Notes: generated by a model from the letters alone, not told the origin. A stretch of DNA of 64,000 nt from Bradyrhizobium sp. Ce-3 (GCF_022835695.1 NZ_BQUV01000002.1:372001-436000); one strand, 5' to 3'; shown: positions 11,029 through 21,052, counted from the first letter of the stretch. Program-made: numbers and translations.

Positions 11029-13089
11029 ATGATACAGGCAATCGTATTTCTGCCTCTGCTGGGCGCCATCCTCGCAGGCATCATCTCGCTGGTCGGCGCG
11101 CATGGGCGCTGCCCGAGCGGCGACACCGTCGACCATCACGACGATGCGCATGCGTCTGCGGCGCACGACGATCACGGCCATGATGACCATGGCCACGACG
11201 ACCACCACGTCTCCGAGCCGCCGGCGGCCGGGTCGCGGCTGGCCGAGCTGATCACCACCGGTCTCTTGTTCGTCTCGGCGGCGCTGTCCTGGTTCACGCT
11301 GGTCGATGTCGGTTTCATGCACCATGACGCGCGCGTCGTGCTGCTGCCCTGGATCACCTCGGGCGACCTGCAGGTGGCCTGGACGCTGCGGGTCGATACG
11401 CTGACCGCGGTGATGCTGGTCGTGGTCAACACCGTGTCCGCGCTCGTCCACCTCTATTCCATCGGCTACATGGACGAGGACCCGAACCGGCCGCGCTTCT
11501 TCGGCTACCTCTCGCTGTTCACCTTCGCGATGCTGATGCTGGTGACCTCGGACAACCTGGTGCAGCTGTTCTTCGGCTGGGAGGGCGTCGGTTTGGCCAG
11601 CTACCTGCTGATCGGGTTCTGGTACCAGAAGCCGTCGGCCAATGCGGCGGCGATCAAGGCCTTCGTGGTCAACCGCGTCGGCGACTTCGGCTTCGCGCTC
11701 GGCATCTTCGCGATCTTCGCGCTGGTCGGCTCGACCGATTTCGAGACCATCTTCCACGCCGCGCCCGGGCTGACCGGCAAGACCATCGACTTCTTCGGCT
11801 GGCACCCCGACGCGCTGACCTTGACCTGCCTGTTCCTGTTCATGGGCGCGATGGGCAAGTCGGCCCAGTTCCTGCTGCACACCTGGTTGCCGGACGCGAT
11901 GGAAGGCCCGACCCCGGTGTCGGCGCTGATCCATGCCGCGACCATGGTCACCGCCGGCGTCTTCATGGTGGCGCGGCTGTCGCCGCTGTTCGAGCTGTCG
12001 CCGACCGCGCAGGCGGTGGTGATGTTCTTCGGCGCGACCACCGCGTTCTTCGCCGCCACGATCGGCCTGGTGCAGAACGACATCAAGCGCATCGTCGCTT
12101 ACTCGACCTGTTCGCAGCTCGGCTACATGTTCGTGGCGATGGGAGCGGGGGCCTATTCGGTCGGCATGTTCCACCTGTTCACGCACGCCTTCTTCAAGGC
12201 ACTGCTGTTCCTGGGCTCCGGCTCGGTGATCTACGCGATGCATCACGAGCAAGACATCCGCAACATGGGCGGCCTGTGGCGCAAGATCCCGTACACCTTC
12301 GCGGTGATGTGCATCGGCACTCTGGCGCTGACCGGCTTCCCGCTGTTCGCCGGCTACTTCTCCAAGGACGCGATCATCGAGGCCGCCTACGCCGCGCACA
12401 ATCCGTTCGCGACCTACGCCTATCTCCTGACGATCGTGGCCGCCGGCCTGACCTCGTTCTACTCCTGGCGGCTGATCTTCAAGACGTTCTTCGGCGAGCC
12501 GCACGACCAGAAGCACTACGAGGCGGCGCATGAGAGCCCGCTCTGGATGCTGGTGCCGATCGGCGTGCTTGCCGCCGGCTCGATCCTGGCCGGCCTGCCG
12601 TTCAAGGAAGTGTTCGCCAGCCCGCACGGCGTCGAGGAATTCTTCCGCGAATCCGTCAAGATGAACCCGCACATCCTCGAGGACATGGAGCACATGCCGA
12701 GCTGGCTCGCGCCGCTGCCCACGGTGATGATGGCGCTCGGCCTGTTCGTCTCGTATTTGTTCTACATCCGCAGGCCGTACCTGCCGGTCGAGCTCGCGAA
12801 CCAGCAGCCGATGCTGTACCAGTTCCTGCTCAACAAATGGTACTTCGACGAGCTGTACGACTGGATCTTCGTGCGGCCGGCGAAGTGGCTCGGCTACACG
12901 CTGTGGAAGAAGGGCGATGGCTTCGTCATTGACGGCTTCGGTCCGGACGGCGTCTCGGCCCGCGTGCTCGATGTCACCCGCAATGTCGTGAAGTTGCAGA
13001 CCGGCTACCTCTATCACTACGCATTCGCGATGCTGATCGGAGCCGCCGGATTGATCACCTGGTTCATGTTCGGCTTGGGAGGCCAGTAA
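11029..13089 (+). CDS. nuoL: NADH-quinone oxidoreductase subunit L (antiporter-like)
   Basis: 686-residue distal proton-pumping subunit, homologous to MrpA antiporter subunits, with many transmembrane helices, the family core ([47 protein letters not shown]) and the long C-terminal lateral helix region. Unusual feature: a histidine/aspartate-rich insertion at residues 36-60 (nt 11134-11208), in the loop after the first helix, with 10 His and 8 Asp in 25 residues. Start ATG 11029 follows GAGAGAG. nuoM follows directly with no gap. Confidence 0.97.
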   Translation: MIQAIVFLPLLGAILAGIISLVGAHGRCPSGDTVDHHDDAHASAAHDDHGHDDHGHDDHHVSEPPAAGSRLAELITTGLLFVSAALSWFTLVDVGFMHHDARVVLLPWITSGDLQVAWTLRVDTLTAVMLVVVNTVSALVHLYSIGYMDEDPNRPRFFGYLSLFTFAMLMLVTSDNLVQLFFGWEGVGLASYLLIGFWYQKPSANAAAIKAFVVNRVGDFGFALGIFAIFALVGSTDFETIFHAAPGLTGKTIDFFGWHPDALTLTCLFLFMGAMGKSAQFLLHTWLPDAMEGPTPVSALIHAATMVTAGVFMVARLSPLFELSPTAQAVVMFFGATTAFFAATIGLVQNDIKRIVAYSTCSQLGYMFVAMGAGAYSVGMFHLFTHAFFKALLFLGSGSVIYAMHHEQDIRNMGGLWRKIPYTFAVMCIGTLALTGFPLFAGYFSKDAIIEAAYAAHNPFATYAYLLTIVAAGLTSFYSWRLIFKTFFGEPHDQKHYEAAHESPLWMLVPIGVLAAGSILAGLPFKEVFASPHGVEEFFRESVKMNPHILEDMEHMPSWLAPLPTVMMALGLFVSYLFYIRRPYLPVELANQQPMLYQFLLNKWYFDELYDWIFVRPAKWLGYTLWKKGDGFVIDGFGPDGVSARVLDVTRNVVKLQTGYLYHYAFAMLIGAAGLITWFMFGLGGQ

Positions 13090-14604
13090 ATGACAACCTG
13101 GCCCATCCTTTCGGTCACGACCTTCCTGCCGGCGGTCGGCGCGATCCTGGTCTATCTCTTGGCGCGGGGCGGCGACGAGAGCGCCAACCGCACGGCGCGC
13201 TGGATTGCGCTGTGGACCACGCTGATCACCTTCGCGGTGTCGCTGATCCTGGTCGCGCGCTTCGATCCCGCGCAGACCGACTTCCAGTTCGTCGAGAAGG
13301 CGTCCTGGCTCGCCACCGGCATCACCTATCACATGGGCGTCGACGGCATCTCGCTGCCGCTGATCATCCTCACCACCGCGATCATGCCGCTCTGCATCAT
13401 CGCGAGCTGGAAGTCGGTGACGCAGCGCGTCGGCGAATACATGATGGCGTTCCTGATCCTGGAAACGCTGATGGTCGGCACCTTCTCGGCGCTCGACCTC
13501 GTGCTGTTCTATTTGTTCTTCGAGGGCGGCCTGATCCCGATGTTCCTGATCATCGGCGTCTGGGGCGGTCCACGCCGGGTCTACGCCTCGTTCAAGTTCT
13601 TCCTCTACACCTTCCTCGGCTCGGTGCTGATGCTGCTCGCCATCATGGCGCTGTACTGGAACGCCGGCACCACCGACATCCCGACCCTGATGCACACCGC
13701 GGTGCCGCGCTCGATGCAGACCTGGGCGTGGCTGGCGTTCTTCGCCTCGTTCGCGGTGAAGATGCCGATGTGGCCGGTGCACACCTGGCTGCCTGACGCG
13801 CATGTCGAGGCGCCGACGGCCGGCTCGGTGATCCTGGCCGCGATCCTCCTGAAGATGGGCGGCTACGGCTTCCTGCGCTTCTCGCTGCCGATGTTCCCGC
13901 TGGCCTCGCACGACTTCGCGCCGTTCGTGTTCACGCTGTCCGTCATCGCCATCATCTACACCTCGCTGGTGGCGATGATGCAGGAGGACATGAAGAAGCT
14001 GATCGCGTACTCCTCGGTCGCGCATATGGGCTTCGTCACCATGGGCATCTTCGCGGTGACGACCCAGGGCGTCGCCGGCGGCATGTTCCAGATGATCTCG
14101 CACGGCATCGTCTCCGGCGCGCTGTTCCTCTGTGTCGGCGTCGTCTACGACCGCATGCATACCCGCGAGATCGCGGCCTATGGCGGCCTCGTCAACCGGA
14201 TGCCGCTCTATGCGCTGACCTTCATGGTCTTCACCATGGCCAATGTCGGTCTGCCCGGCACGAGCGGATTCGTCGGCGAGTTCATGACCTTGCTCGGCAC
14301 CTTCAAGATCTCGCTGCCGACGGCATTCTTCGCCACCACGGGCGTGATCCTGTCGGCCTGCTACGCGCTCTGGCTCTACCGCAAGGTGGTGTTCGGCGCG
14401 CTGGTCAAGCCGTCGCTGATGTCGATCAAGGATCTCACCTTCCGCGAATGCGTGACGCTGTTCCCGTTGATCGCGCTGACCATCCTGTTCGGCGTCTACC
14501 CGAAGCCGGTGCTCGACATGTCGGCGGCCTCGGTGCAGCAGCTCGTCAACAATTACCAGACCGCCGTGACTGCCGTGAAGGCAGCCGCGCTGGTTACGCA
14601 ATAA
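13090..14604 (+). CDS. nuoM: NADH-quinone oxidoreductase subunit M (antiporter-like)
   Basis: 504-residue proton-pumping membrane subunit. The antiporter-family core is visible: the conserved glutamate in [18 protein letters not shown], the lysine-bearing [27 protein letters not shown] segment, and [13 protein letters not shown]. Length and predicted 13-14 transmembrane helices are typical. Starts one base after the nuoL stop codon (TAA then ATG), so it is co-translated. A 10-nt gap precedes nuoN. Confidence 0.98.
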   Translation: MTTWPILSVTTFLPAVGAILVYLLARGGDESANRTARWIALWTTLITFAVSLILVARFDPAQTDFQFVEKASWLATGITYHMGVDGISLPLIILTTAIMPLCIIASWKSVTQRVGEYMMAFLILETLMVGTFSALDLVLFYLFFEGGLIPMFLIIGVWGGPRRVYASFKFFLYTFLGSVLMLLAIMALYWNAGTTDIPTLMHTAVPRSMQTWAWLAFFASFAVKMPMWPVHTWLPDAHVEAPTAGSVILAAILLKMGGYGFLRFSLPMFPLASHDFAPFVFTLSVIAIIYTSLVAMMQEDMKKLIAYSSVAHMGFVTMGIFAVTTQGVAGGMFQMISHGIVSGALFLCVGVVYDRMHTREIAAYGGLVNRMPLYALTFMVFTMANVGLPGTSGFVGEFMTLLGTFKISLPTAFFATTGVILSACYALWLYRKVVFGALVKPSLMSIKDLTFRECVTLFPLIALTILFGVYPKPVLDMSAASVQQLVNNYQTAVTAVKAAALVTQ

Positions 14605-14614
14605 GGCCCTCGTC

Positions 14615-16051
14615 ATGAGCTTTTCCAGTGCAGGTTATCAGTTGCAGCCGGTGCTGCCGGAGCTGGTGCTCGCGGTCGGCGCCATGGTGCTGTTGATGAT
14701 CGGAGCCTATCGCGGGCAGGGGACCACGCGGCTGATCACGGCGCTTGCGGTGTGCCTCCTGGCGCTCACCGGCGTGCTTGAGCTCTGGCTGCCGGCCGGC
14801 AAGCTCGTGACCTTCGGCGGCAGCTTCATCGTCGACGACTTCGCCCGCTTCCTGAAGATCCTCGCTCTGATCGCGTCCGCGGCGACGCTGATCCTGTCGA
14901 CCGAGTACCTGTCGCAGCCGTCGACCCGCAATTTCGAGTTCTCGATCCTGGTGCTGCTGTCGACGCTCGGCATGATGGTCCTGATCTCGGCCGGCGACCT
15001 GATCTCGCTCTATCTCGGCCTCGAGCTGATGAGCCTTGCGCTCTACGTCGTCGCCGCCAGCCAGCGCGACAATGCCAAGTCGAGTGAAGCCGGCCTGAAG
15101 TATTTCGTGCTCGGTGCGCTGTCGTCGGGCATGCTGCTCTACGGCGCCTCGCTGATCTACGGCTTCACCGGCACGGTCAGCTTCGCCGGCATCGCCGCGG
15201 CGGCGACATCAGGCAGCATCGGCATCGTGTTCGGCCTGGTGTTCCTGCTCGCCGGCCTCTGCTTCAAGGTCTCCGCGGTGCCGTTCCACATGTGGACGCC
15301 CGACGTCTATGAGGGCGCGCCGACCCCGGTTACCGCCTTCTTTGCCTCGGCGCCGAAGGTCGCGGCACTCGCGGTGTTCACCCGCGCGACGCTGACCGCA
15401 TTCCCCGGCATCGTCACCCAGTGGCAGCAGATCCTGGTGTTCGTGGCGATCGCCTCGATGGCGCTGGGCTCGTTCGCCGCGATCGGCCAGACCAACATCA
15501 AGCGCTTGATGGCCTATTCCTCGATCGGCCATATGGGCTTTGCCCTGGTCGGGCTCGCTGCCGGCACCGTCGAGGGCGCGCAGGGCGTGCTGATCTACAT
15601 CGCGATCTATGTCGCGATGACGCTCGGCTCGTTCTCGATCATCCTCGCCATGAAGCGCAACGGCGTCGCGCTGGAGCAGATCAGCGATTTCGCCGGGCTG
15701 TCCCGCACCAACCCGCTGATCGCCTTCGTGTTCGCGATGCTGCTGTTCTCGCTGGCCGGCGTACCGCCGCTCGCCGGCTTCTTCGGCAAATGGTACGTGT
15801 TCGTCGCCGCGATCAAGGCCAATTTGTTCACGCTCGCCGTGATCGGCGTGCTGACCAGCGTGGTGGGCGCGTTCTACTATCTGTCGATCGTCAAGGTGAT
15901 GTATTTCGACCAGCCGCTCGGCAAGCTCGACCCGGTCCGCGTCGAGCTGCGCACCGTGCTGGCGGTCGCCGGCATCTTCAACATCTTCTTCTTCGCCTAT
16001 CCGGGCCCGCTCGTCAGCGTGGCCACGGCGGCGGCGAAGTCGTTGTTCTAG
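14615..16051 (+). CDS. nuoN: NADH-quinone oxidoreductase subunit N (antiporter-like)
   Basis: 478-residue third antiporter-like subunit and the last nuo gene. Key segments are LYLGLELMSLALYVVAAS (conserved glutamate), FKVSAVPFHMWTPDVYEGAPTPVTAF (conserved lysine and the Trp-Thr-Pro-Asp box), and LAGVPPLAGFFGKWYVF. Length is as expected. A palindromic element begins at the stop codon, and birA follows after 59 bp, probably as part of the same or an overlapping transcript. Confidence 0.97.
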   Translation: MSFSSAGYQLQPVLPELVLAVGAMVLLMIGAYRGQGTTRLITALAVCLLALTGVLELWLPAGKLVTFGGSFIVDDFARFLKILALIASAATLILSTEYLSQPSTRNFEFSILVLLSTLGMMVLISAGDLISLYLGLELMSLALYVVAASQRDNAKSSEAGLKYFVLGALSSGMLLYGASLIYGFTGTVSFAGIAAAATSGSIGIVFGLVFLLAGLCFKVSAVPFHMWTPDVYEGAPTPVTAFFASAPKVAALAVFTRATLTAFPGIVTQWQQILVFVAIASMALGSFAAIGQTNIKRLMAYSSIGHMGFALVGLAAGTVEGAQGVLIYIAIYVAMTLGSFSIILAMKRNGVALEQISDFAGLSRTNPLIAFVFAMLLFSLAGVPPLAGFFGKWYVFVAAIKANLFTLAVIGVLTSVVGAFYYLSIVKVMYFDQPLGKLDPVRVELRTVLAVAGIFNIFFFAYPGPLVSVATAAAKSLF

Positions 16052-16099
16052 CGCATGGTTCCGAAAACACGACGCTGGCTTTCGGAACCAATCATGCGC
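16051..16099. repeat. Palindromic element (diverged copy), between nuoN and birA
   Basis: GCGCATGGTTCCGAAAA (from 16051) pairs with TTTCGGAACC...CATGCGC (to 16099). Architecture and outer arms match the elements at 10966 and 19317, but the inner arm is GTTCCGAAA instead of ATCCGGAAAA. It starts on the last base of the nuoN stop codon. It may act as a transcript-stabilising or partial termination hairpin between nuo and birA; no T-tract follows. Confidence 0.65.
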
Positions 16100-16110
16100 A
16101 TAAGTTCGAC

Positions 16111-16917
16111 ATGACCTTCACGCTCGGACCCCGGGCCATCGCGGCGGGCTATCGGCTCGCCGCCTTCGATCAGATCGGCTCGACCAATGCCGAGGCGATG
16201 CTGCGCGCCCGCGATCGCGAGCAGGGACCGATGTGGTTCGTGACCACTGAGCAGACCGCAGGGCGCGGCCGGCGCCAGCGGGTCTGGATCGCGCCGCGCG
16301 GCAACCTCGCCAGCAGCATTCTCGAGTTGATGGACGTTCCGCCGGCGGTTGCCGCGACGCTGGGCTTTGTCGCCGGGCTGTCCGAGGCCGCCGCCCTGGA
16401 GAAGGTCAGCGTCGAGGCGGCCCTTCGCCTCGGTTCCGACCGGCCCAGATACGCGCTGAAGTGGCCAAACGACGTACTTGCCGGCGGGGCGAAGCTGGTG
16501 GGTATCAATATGGAGGCCGAGGCCATCGGCAACCGCCTCGCGGTCGTTGTCGGTATCGGTACCAATGTCGTGGCGTCGCCCGAGGGCACGCCGACGCCTG
16601 CGGTGTCGCTCGCCGAGCTCGGGGTCCAGATCAGCGCGGAAGAGCTGTTCACGGCGCTATCCGATGCCTGGGTCGAGTTCCGCGGCATCTGGGACAATGG
16701 CCGCGGCTTTGCCGAGATCCGGCGGCGCTGGCTCGAGCACGCGGCCGGGCTCGGCGGCGAGGTCGCGATCAATACGGGCACGGCCACCATCGAGGGCATC
16801 TTCGAAACCATCGACGAGACCGGTTGTCTGATCGTCGCGACGGCCGAGGGCAGGCGCGTTCCGGTCGCCGCCGGCGAGGTCTATTTCGGCAACGCAGCCT
16901 CGAAGAGGGCGAACTGA
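16111..16917 (+). CDS. birA: Biotin--[acetyl-CoA-carboxylase] ligase
   Basis: 268-residue biotin protein ligase, which activates biotin with ATP and transfers it to the lysine of biotin carboxyl carrier domains. Motifs visible: FDQIGSTNAEAM, the ligase signature EQTAGRGRRQRVWIAPRGNL near residue 50, and LKWPNDVLAGGAKLVGINME near residue 125. No N-terminal helix-turn-helix is present, so it is the monofunctional type without repressor activity. The open frame extends upstream in a shadow of nuoN; ATG 16111 (MTFTLG) gives the normal length. The stop overlaps the RNase J start (TGATG). Confidence 0.95.
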   Translation: MTFTLGPRAIAAGYRLAAFDQIGSTNAEAMLRARDREQGPMWFVTTEQTAGRGRRQRVWIAPRGNLASSILELMDVPPAVAATLGFVAGLSEAAALEKVSVEAALRLGSDRPRYALKWPNDVLAGGAKLVGINMEAEAIGNRLAVVVGIGTNVVASPEGTPTPAVSLAELGVQISAEELFTALSDAWVEFRGIWDNGRGFAEIRRRWLEHAAGLGGEVAINTGTATIEGIFETIDETGCLIVATAEGRRVPVAAGEVYFGNAASKRAN

Positions 16918-18587
16918 TGGCGCGACCCGACGAACTCACCTTTGCCCCGCTCGGCGGCGTCGGCGAGATCGGCATGAACCTGTCGATCTATGGCCTCGGC
17001 AACCGCCATCAGCGCTCGTTCCTCGCGGTCGATCTCGGCGTCTCCTTCGGCGACGAGGAGCATCTGCCGGGCATCGACCTGATCATGCCGGATGTCCGCT
17101 TCCTCGAGAAGGAGCGCAACAATCTGATGGGCCTCGTGCTGACCCACGCTCACGAGGACCATTTCGGCGCCATCATCGACCTCTGGCCGAAGCTCGGCTG
17201 TAAGATCTACGCGACGCAGTTCTCTGCGGCGCTGTTCGAGGCCAAATGCGCCGCCGAGCGCAATCCGCCGAAGATCCCGGTCACGGTGATCCCGTCGGGC
17301 GGGCGGGTCGACATCGGCCCGTTCAATGTCGAATTCATTCCGGTCGCGCATTCGATCCCGGAATCGCACGCGCTGGCGATCAAGACCGACGTCGGCACGG
17401 TGCTGCACACCGGCGACTGGAAGATCGATCCGACCCCGATCATCGGCCAGCCGACCGACGAGCGGCGGCTGCGCGAGCTCGGCGACGAAGGCGTGCTGGC
17501 GCTGGTCGGCGATTCCACCAACGCGGTGCGCGACGGCCGTTCGCCCTCGGAGACCGAGGTCGCCGCCACCATCAAGAAGCTGGTCAAGGCGGCCAAGGGC
17601 CGGGTTGCGGTCACCACCTTCGCCTCCAACGTCGCCCGCGTCCGTGCGGTGGCGGATGCCGCCAATGCCGCCGATCGCGAGGTGGTCGTGGTCGGCCGCG
17701 CCATGGAGCGGGTGGTGCAGGTTGCGCGCGAATGCGGCTATCTCGACGGCTCGCACAAGTTCCGCAGCACCGACTATTACGGTCATTTCCCGCCCGACAA
17801 GGTGCTCGCGCTGTGCACCGGCAGCCAGGGCGAGCCCCGCGCCGCGCTGGCGCGGATCGCAAACAACGATCATCCGCAGGTCACCCTGAACAAGGGCGAC
17901 ACCGTGATCTTCTCCTCCCGCACCATTCCCGGCAACGAGAAGGCGGTCGGCGGCATCATCAACGGGCTGGTGACCCAGGGTGTCGAGATCATCACCGACC
18001 GTGAGCATCTGGTGCACGTCTCCGGCCATCCGCGCCGCGACGAGCTGCGCGACATGATCTCCTGGGTGCGGCCGCAGCTCCTGATCCCCGTGCACGGCGA
18101 AGCGCTGCATCTGGCCGAGCATGCCAAGCTGGCGCGCGCCGCCGGCGTCCCCAAGGTCTTGACCTGCCGCAATGGCGATCTGGTCAAGCTCGGGCCCGGC
18201 GATCCCGGCATCATCGGTGAAGTGCCGGCGGGCCGGCTTTACAAGGACGGAACCATCCTGGAGGATTCCAAGTCGCGCGCGGTGGTCGAGCGGCGGCGGA
18301 TGGGCTTTGCCGGCTGCGCCTTCGTCGCCATTGCCATGACCGCGCAGGGCGAGATGGTCGACGATCCCGAGGTTGATCTGGTCGGCATGCCGGAGAACAA
18401 TGCGGCGGGCGAACTGCTCGACGACATCGTGTTCGATGTGGTGGTATCGACGATCGAGGGCCTGCCGAAGCCGCGGCGGCGCGATCCGGATGCGCTCGGG
18501 GAATCGGTGCGCCGCGCGGTGCGGGCCGCGCTGAACGAGCAATGGGGCAAGAAGCCGATCTGCGTCGTGCACGTTCTGACGGTTTGA
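16917..18587 (+). CDS. rnj: Ribonuclease J
   Basis: 556-residue metallo-beta-lactamase/beta-CASP ribonuclease that processes and degrades RNA by 5'-exonucleolytic and endonucleolytic cleavage. The metal-binding motif LTHAHEDHFGAI appears near residue 75, then HTGDWKIDPTP near 165, GDSTNAVRDGRSPSE near 195, and the beta-CASP histidine region LIPVHGEALHLAEHAKLA near 390. ATG 16917 overlaps the birA stop. The birA-rnj-epimerase-DUF1467 order is widely conserved in Rhizobiales. Confidence 0.95.
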   Translation: MARPDELTFAPLGGVGEIGMNLSIYGLGNRHQRSFLAVDLGVSFGDEEHLPGIDLIMPDVRFLEKERNNLMGLVLTHAHEDHFGAIIDLWPKLGCKIYATQFSAALFEAKCAAERNPPKIPVTVIPSGGRVDIGPFNVEFIPVAHSIPESHALAIKTDVGTVLHTGDWKIDPTPIIGQPTDERRLRELGDEGVLALVGDSTNAVRDGRSPSETEVAATIKKLVKAAKGRVAVTTFASNVARVRAVADAANAADREVVVVGRAMERVVQVARECGYLDGSHKFRSTDYYGHFPPDKVLALCTGSQGEPRAALARIANNDHPQVTLNKGDTVIFSSRTIPGNEKAVGGIINGLVTQGVEIITDREHLVHVSGHPRRDELRDMISWVRPQLLIPVHGEALHLAEHAKLARAAGVPKVLTCRNGDLVKLGPGDPGIIGEVPAGRLYKDGTILEDSKSRAVVERRRMGFAGCAFVAIAMTAQGEMVDDPEVDLVGMPENNAAGELLDDIVFDVVVSTIEGLPKPRRRDPDALGESVRRAVRAALNEQWGKKPICVVHVLTV

Positions 18588-18628
18588 CGCGCGCCTCTAG
18601 GGCGTGCGCAACGACAAGGGAGAGAGAC

Positions 18629-19033
18629 ATGCTGGGCCGGCTCAATCACGTCGCCATTGCGGTCAAGGACGCCAGGCAGGCCGCGAAGATCTATGGCACC
18701 GCCTTCAATGCCGAGATTTCTGATGCGGTGCCGCTGCCGGAGCATGGCGTCATCACCGTGTTCGTGACGCTGCCGAACACCAAGATCGAGTTCATCGAGC
18801 CGCTCGGCGAGGCCTCGCCGATCGCGAAATTCGTCGAGCGCAATGCCGACGGCGGCATCCACCATGTCTGCTACGACGTACCCGACATCATCGCGGCTCG
18901 CGACCGCATGATCGCGGAGGGCGCCCGGGTGCTCGGCGACGGCCAGCCGAAGATCGGCGCGCATGGCAAGCCGGTGCTGTTCTTTCACCCGAAAGACTTT
19001 TCCGGCGCGCTGGTCGAGATCGAACAGGCCTGA
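18629..19033 (+). CDS. mce: Methylmalonyl-CoA epimerase
   Basis: 134-residue vicinal-oxygen-chelate (glyoxalase-like) protein that interconverts the (2R) and (2S) epimers of methylmalonyl-CoA in propionyl-CoA degradation. It begins with the family signature LNHVAIAVKDARQAAKIYG, with a metal-ligand histidine, contains GGIHHVCYDVPDI (second histidine), and ends LVEIEQA with the metal-ligand glutamate. ATG 18629 follows AAGGGAGAGAG. Only 6 nt separate it from the DUF1467 gene. Confidence 0.93.
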   Translation: MLGRLNHVAIAVKDARQAAKIYGTAFNAEISDAVPLPEHGVITVFVTLPNTKIEFIEPLGEASPIAKFVERNADGGIHHVCYDVPDIIAARDRMIAEGARVLGDGQPKIGAHGKPVLFFHPKDFSGALVEIEQA

Positions 19034-19039
19034 GGCCAC

Positions 19040-19315
19040 ATGGCGTACCAGATATCAACCTCGCTTGCGATCTACTTCGTGCTTTGGTGGCTGGTGCTGT
19101 TCCTGACACTGCCGTTCGGCATCCGCAGCCAGCACGAGGACGGCGTCGGCGCACCCGGCACCGATCCCGGCGCCCCGATCATGGCGCGAATGGGCCGCAA
19201 GCTGCTGTGGACCACGCTGATCTCGGCCGTGATCTTCGCGATCGGCATGTGGGCCTATTATGCCGGCTATCTCTCGATCGAGCGGCTGTCCAAGCTGATG
19301 GGGATGCCGTTCTAG
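19040..19315 (+). CDS. DUF1467 family membrane protein
   Basis: 91-residue protein with two transmembrane helices (about residues 5-27 and 57-78) and the DUF1467 hallmark after helix 1, LPFGIRSQHEDG. Biochemical function is unknown. It almost always follows the epimerase gene and precedes proS in alphaproteobacteria. Here it follows the epimerase gene, but proS lies 17.6 kb downstream. Confidence 0.9.
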   Translation: MAYQISTSLAIYFVLWWLVLFLTLPFGIRSQHEDGVGAPGTDPGAPIMARMGRKLLWTTLISAVIFAIGMWAYYAGYLSIERLSKLMGMPF

Positions 19316-19316
19316 A

Positions 19317-19365
19317 GAGCATGATCCGGAAAAGTGCGAAGCGGTTTTCCGATAAGATCATGCTC
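19317..19365. repeat. Interspersed palindromic element (copy 2), after the DUF1467 gene
   Basis: GAGCATGATCCGGAAAA at the left pairs with TTTTCCGATAAGATCATGCTC at the right; total 49 bp. It matches the element at 10966-11014 in arm sequence and length. It lies right at the left boundary of the accessory block that separates DUF1467 from proS. Confidence 0.8.
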
Positions 19366-19406
19366 AAACAATACGGATGAAGCGGCCAGGAATTGGTGCC
19401 GATGGA

Positions 19407-19423
19407 GTGAGGATCAACCTCAC
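19407..19423 (+). promoter_or_regulatory. Small hairpin in the mtnK leader
   Basis: GTGAGG and CCTCAC form a perfect 6-bp stem with a 5-nt loop, 28 nt upstream of the mtnK ATG. No known SAM riboswitch core could be recognised in the short leader. The hairpin may be fortuitous or may modulate access to the GGAGGAGG ribosome-binding region downstream. Confidence 0.3.
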
Positions 19424-19450
19424 CCTGGCGATGCGGAGGAGGCGACAAGG

Positions 19451-20755
19451 ATGAACCTGCAGGCCCAACCGGGCTCCGGGCAGAGCCAATATCGAATCCT
19501 GCGGGAAGCGGACCTGCGCGACTATCTCGCGAGCCTTCCAGCCATCGTCACGCAACTCGGCGGCCGGCCGGCCGAATGGTCGATCAGCGAGGTCGGCGAC
19601 GGCAATCTCAACCTCGTCTTCATCGTCAAGGGGCCGAGCGGCGGTATCGCGGTCAAGCAGGCGCTGCCCTATGTGCGGCTGGTCGGCGAGAGCTGGCCGC
19701 TGCCGCTGTCTCGGGCGCACTATGAACATCTGGCGCTGGTGCATCAGGCGCGGCTGGCGCCGAAACTCGTACCGGCGGTGCTGCATCACGACGAGCCGCT
19801 CGCGCTCACCGCGATGGAGCTGCTCGAGCCGCACATCATCATGCGCAAGGGCCTGATCGGCGCCACGCGCTATCCGCGCTTTGTCGAGGATGTCTCGACT
19901 TTCCTGGCGCAGACGCTGTTCTTCACGTCCGATCTGGCGCGGTCGGCTGCGGACAAGAAGCAGGGCATCGCCGATTTCGCCGGCAACCACGCGCTGTGCA
20001 AGATCACCGAAGACCTGATTTTCACCGATCCCTATCGCATCGCCGAGCAGAACCGCTGGACCGCGCCCTGGCTCGACGCGACGGCGGCGGCGTTCCGCGA
20101 CGACCTCGACCTGCATGTCGCGATCTCCAGGCTGAAGCTGAAATTCATGGCGAGCCCGGAGGCACTGCTGCACGGCGACCTGCACACCGGCTCGATCATG
20201 GTCACGGAGAGCGAGACGAAGGTGATCGATCCCGAATTCGCCTTCTATGGCCCGATGGGCTTCGACATCGGTGCCGTCATCGGCAATCTTTTGATGGCCT
20301 ATCTGGCCTCCGCCGGCCACGAGCGCACGCCGGGTGATCGCGCCTCGTTCGAGGCCTGGCTGCTCGAGACCATTGAGGGCGTCTGGAGCGAGTTTTCCCG
20401 CAAGTTCGTCGCGCTGTGGCGCAGCGAGGCTGAGGGCGACGGCTATCCGGTGTCGCTGTTCGCGGGCGAGGCGGGCGCGGCGCGGCTGGAGGCGGAGCGG
20501 CAGGCCTACATGGCGCGGCTGTTCCAGGACACCGTCGGCTTCGCCGCGGCCAAGACCATCCGGCGCATCCTTGGTCTCGCGCACAACATCGACTTCGAGT
20601 GGATCGCGGACGAGAAGCAGCGCGCGATCTGCGAGGCGCGGGCCCTCAAGCTCGCCCGTAACATGATGCTGGAGGCGGGATCGTTCACGACGATCGGCGC
20701 GGTCACCTACGCCGCGCGCGAGCTGCGCCACTGGCAGCCTGGTTTTTCCCGATAG
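19451..20755 (+). CDS. mtnK: 5-methylthioribose kinase
   Basis: 434-residue kinase of the methionine salvage pathway that phosphorylates S-methyl-5-thioribose to its 1-phosphate. It has an aminoglycoside-phosphotransferase-like fold: the N-terminal lobe with EVGDGNLNLVFIVKG (ATP loop) and IAVKQALPYVRLVGESWPL, the catalytic loop LLHGDLHTGSIMV near residue 240, and the metal-binding VIDPEFAFYGPMGFDIGA. ATG 19451 has GGAGGAGGCGACAAGG upstream. The usual partner mtnA (methylthioribose-1-phosphate isomerase) is not adjacent in this window. Confidence 0.92.
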   Translation: MNLQAQPGSGQSQYRILREADLRDYLASLPAIVTQLGGRPAEWSISEVGDGNLNLVFIVKGPSGGIAVKQALPYVRLVGESWPLPLSRAHYEHLALVHQARLAPKLVPAVLHHDEPLALTAMELLEPHIIMRKGLIGATRYPRFVEDVSTFLAQTLFFTSDLARSAADKKQGIADFAGNHALCKITEDLIFTDPYRIAEQNRWTAPWLDATAAAFRDDLDLHVAISRLKLKFMASPEALLHGDLHTGSIMVTESETKVIDPEFAFYGPMGFDIGAVIGNLLMAYLASAGHERTPGDRASFEAWLLETIEGVWSEFSRKFVALWRSEAEGDGYPVSLFAGEAGAARLEAERQAYMARLFQDTVGFAAAKTIRRILGLAHNIDFEWIADEKQRAICEARALKLARNMMLEAGSFTTIGAVTYAARELRHWQPGFSR

Positions 20756-21052
20756 GATCGGTCGGCCAAGTGTACCCGATCGCCGGACTCTCGTCGGACT
20801 GCGAATGAATTTTTTCTGACGTCCTGCCGGCTCGACGCTCTGATCGGGTGGTGTGTCCGGGCCACACTCATCGGACGAAGGGCATCCAATAGCAGTTGTT
20901 ATCTTGCCCAGTCTCGCGCGGAAGCGGTAGTGATTCAGGCAAGTAGTGACGCATGTCCCTTGCGTACTGTTGCGATGGGCGGCGTCTCGCAAGTTCCTCG
21001 GTGATGCGCCTGAGCTGCTCGCAGAGCTCGGCGATACCGCAGGCGAAATGAA
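20756..21052. other. Intergenic gap between mtnK and the autotransporter gene
   Basis: 297 bp without a confident gene. A minus-strand frame at 20868-21122 would encode 84 residues with a plausible charged helix, but it overlaps the start of the autotransporter gene and has no convincing ribosome site. No strong promoter match and no T-tract terminator were seen. Confidence 0.5.

Noticed and set aside
10960-14616. A very long open frame on the minus strand (over 1200 codons) opposite nuoL and nuoM
   Set aside because: Its translation is dominated by Arg, His, Asp and Gln with no recognisable domain, and the plus strand encodes clear complex I subunits. This is a GC-rich shadow frame. The same applies to long antisense frames opposite dnaE (43020-46784) and the ABC transporter genes (24748-29121).
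19380-19450. SAM riboswitch in front of mtnK
   Set aside because: The short leader contains only one 6-bp hairpin; none of the SAM-I or SAM-II core segments could be found.
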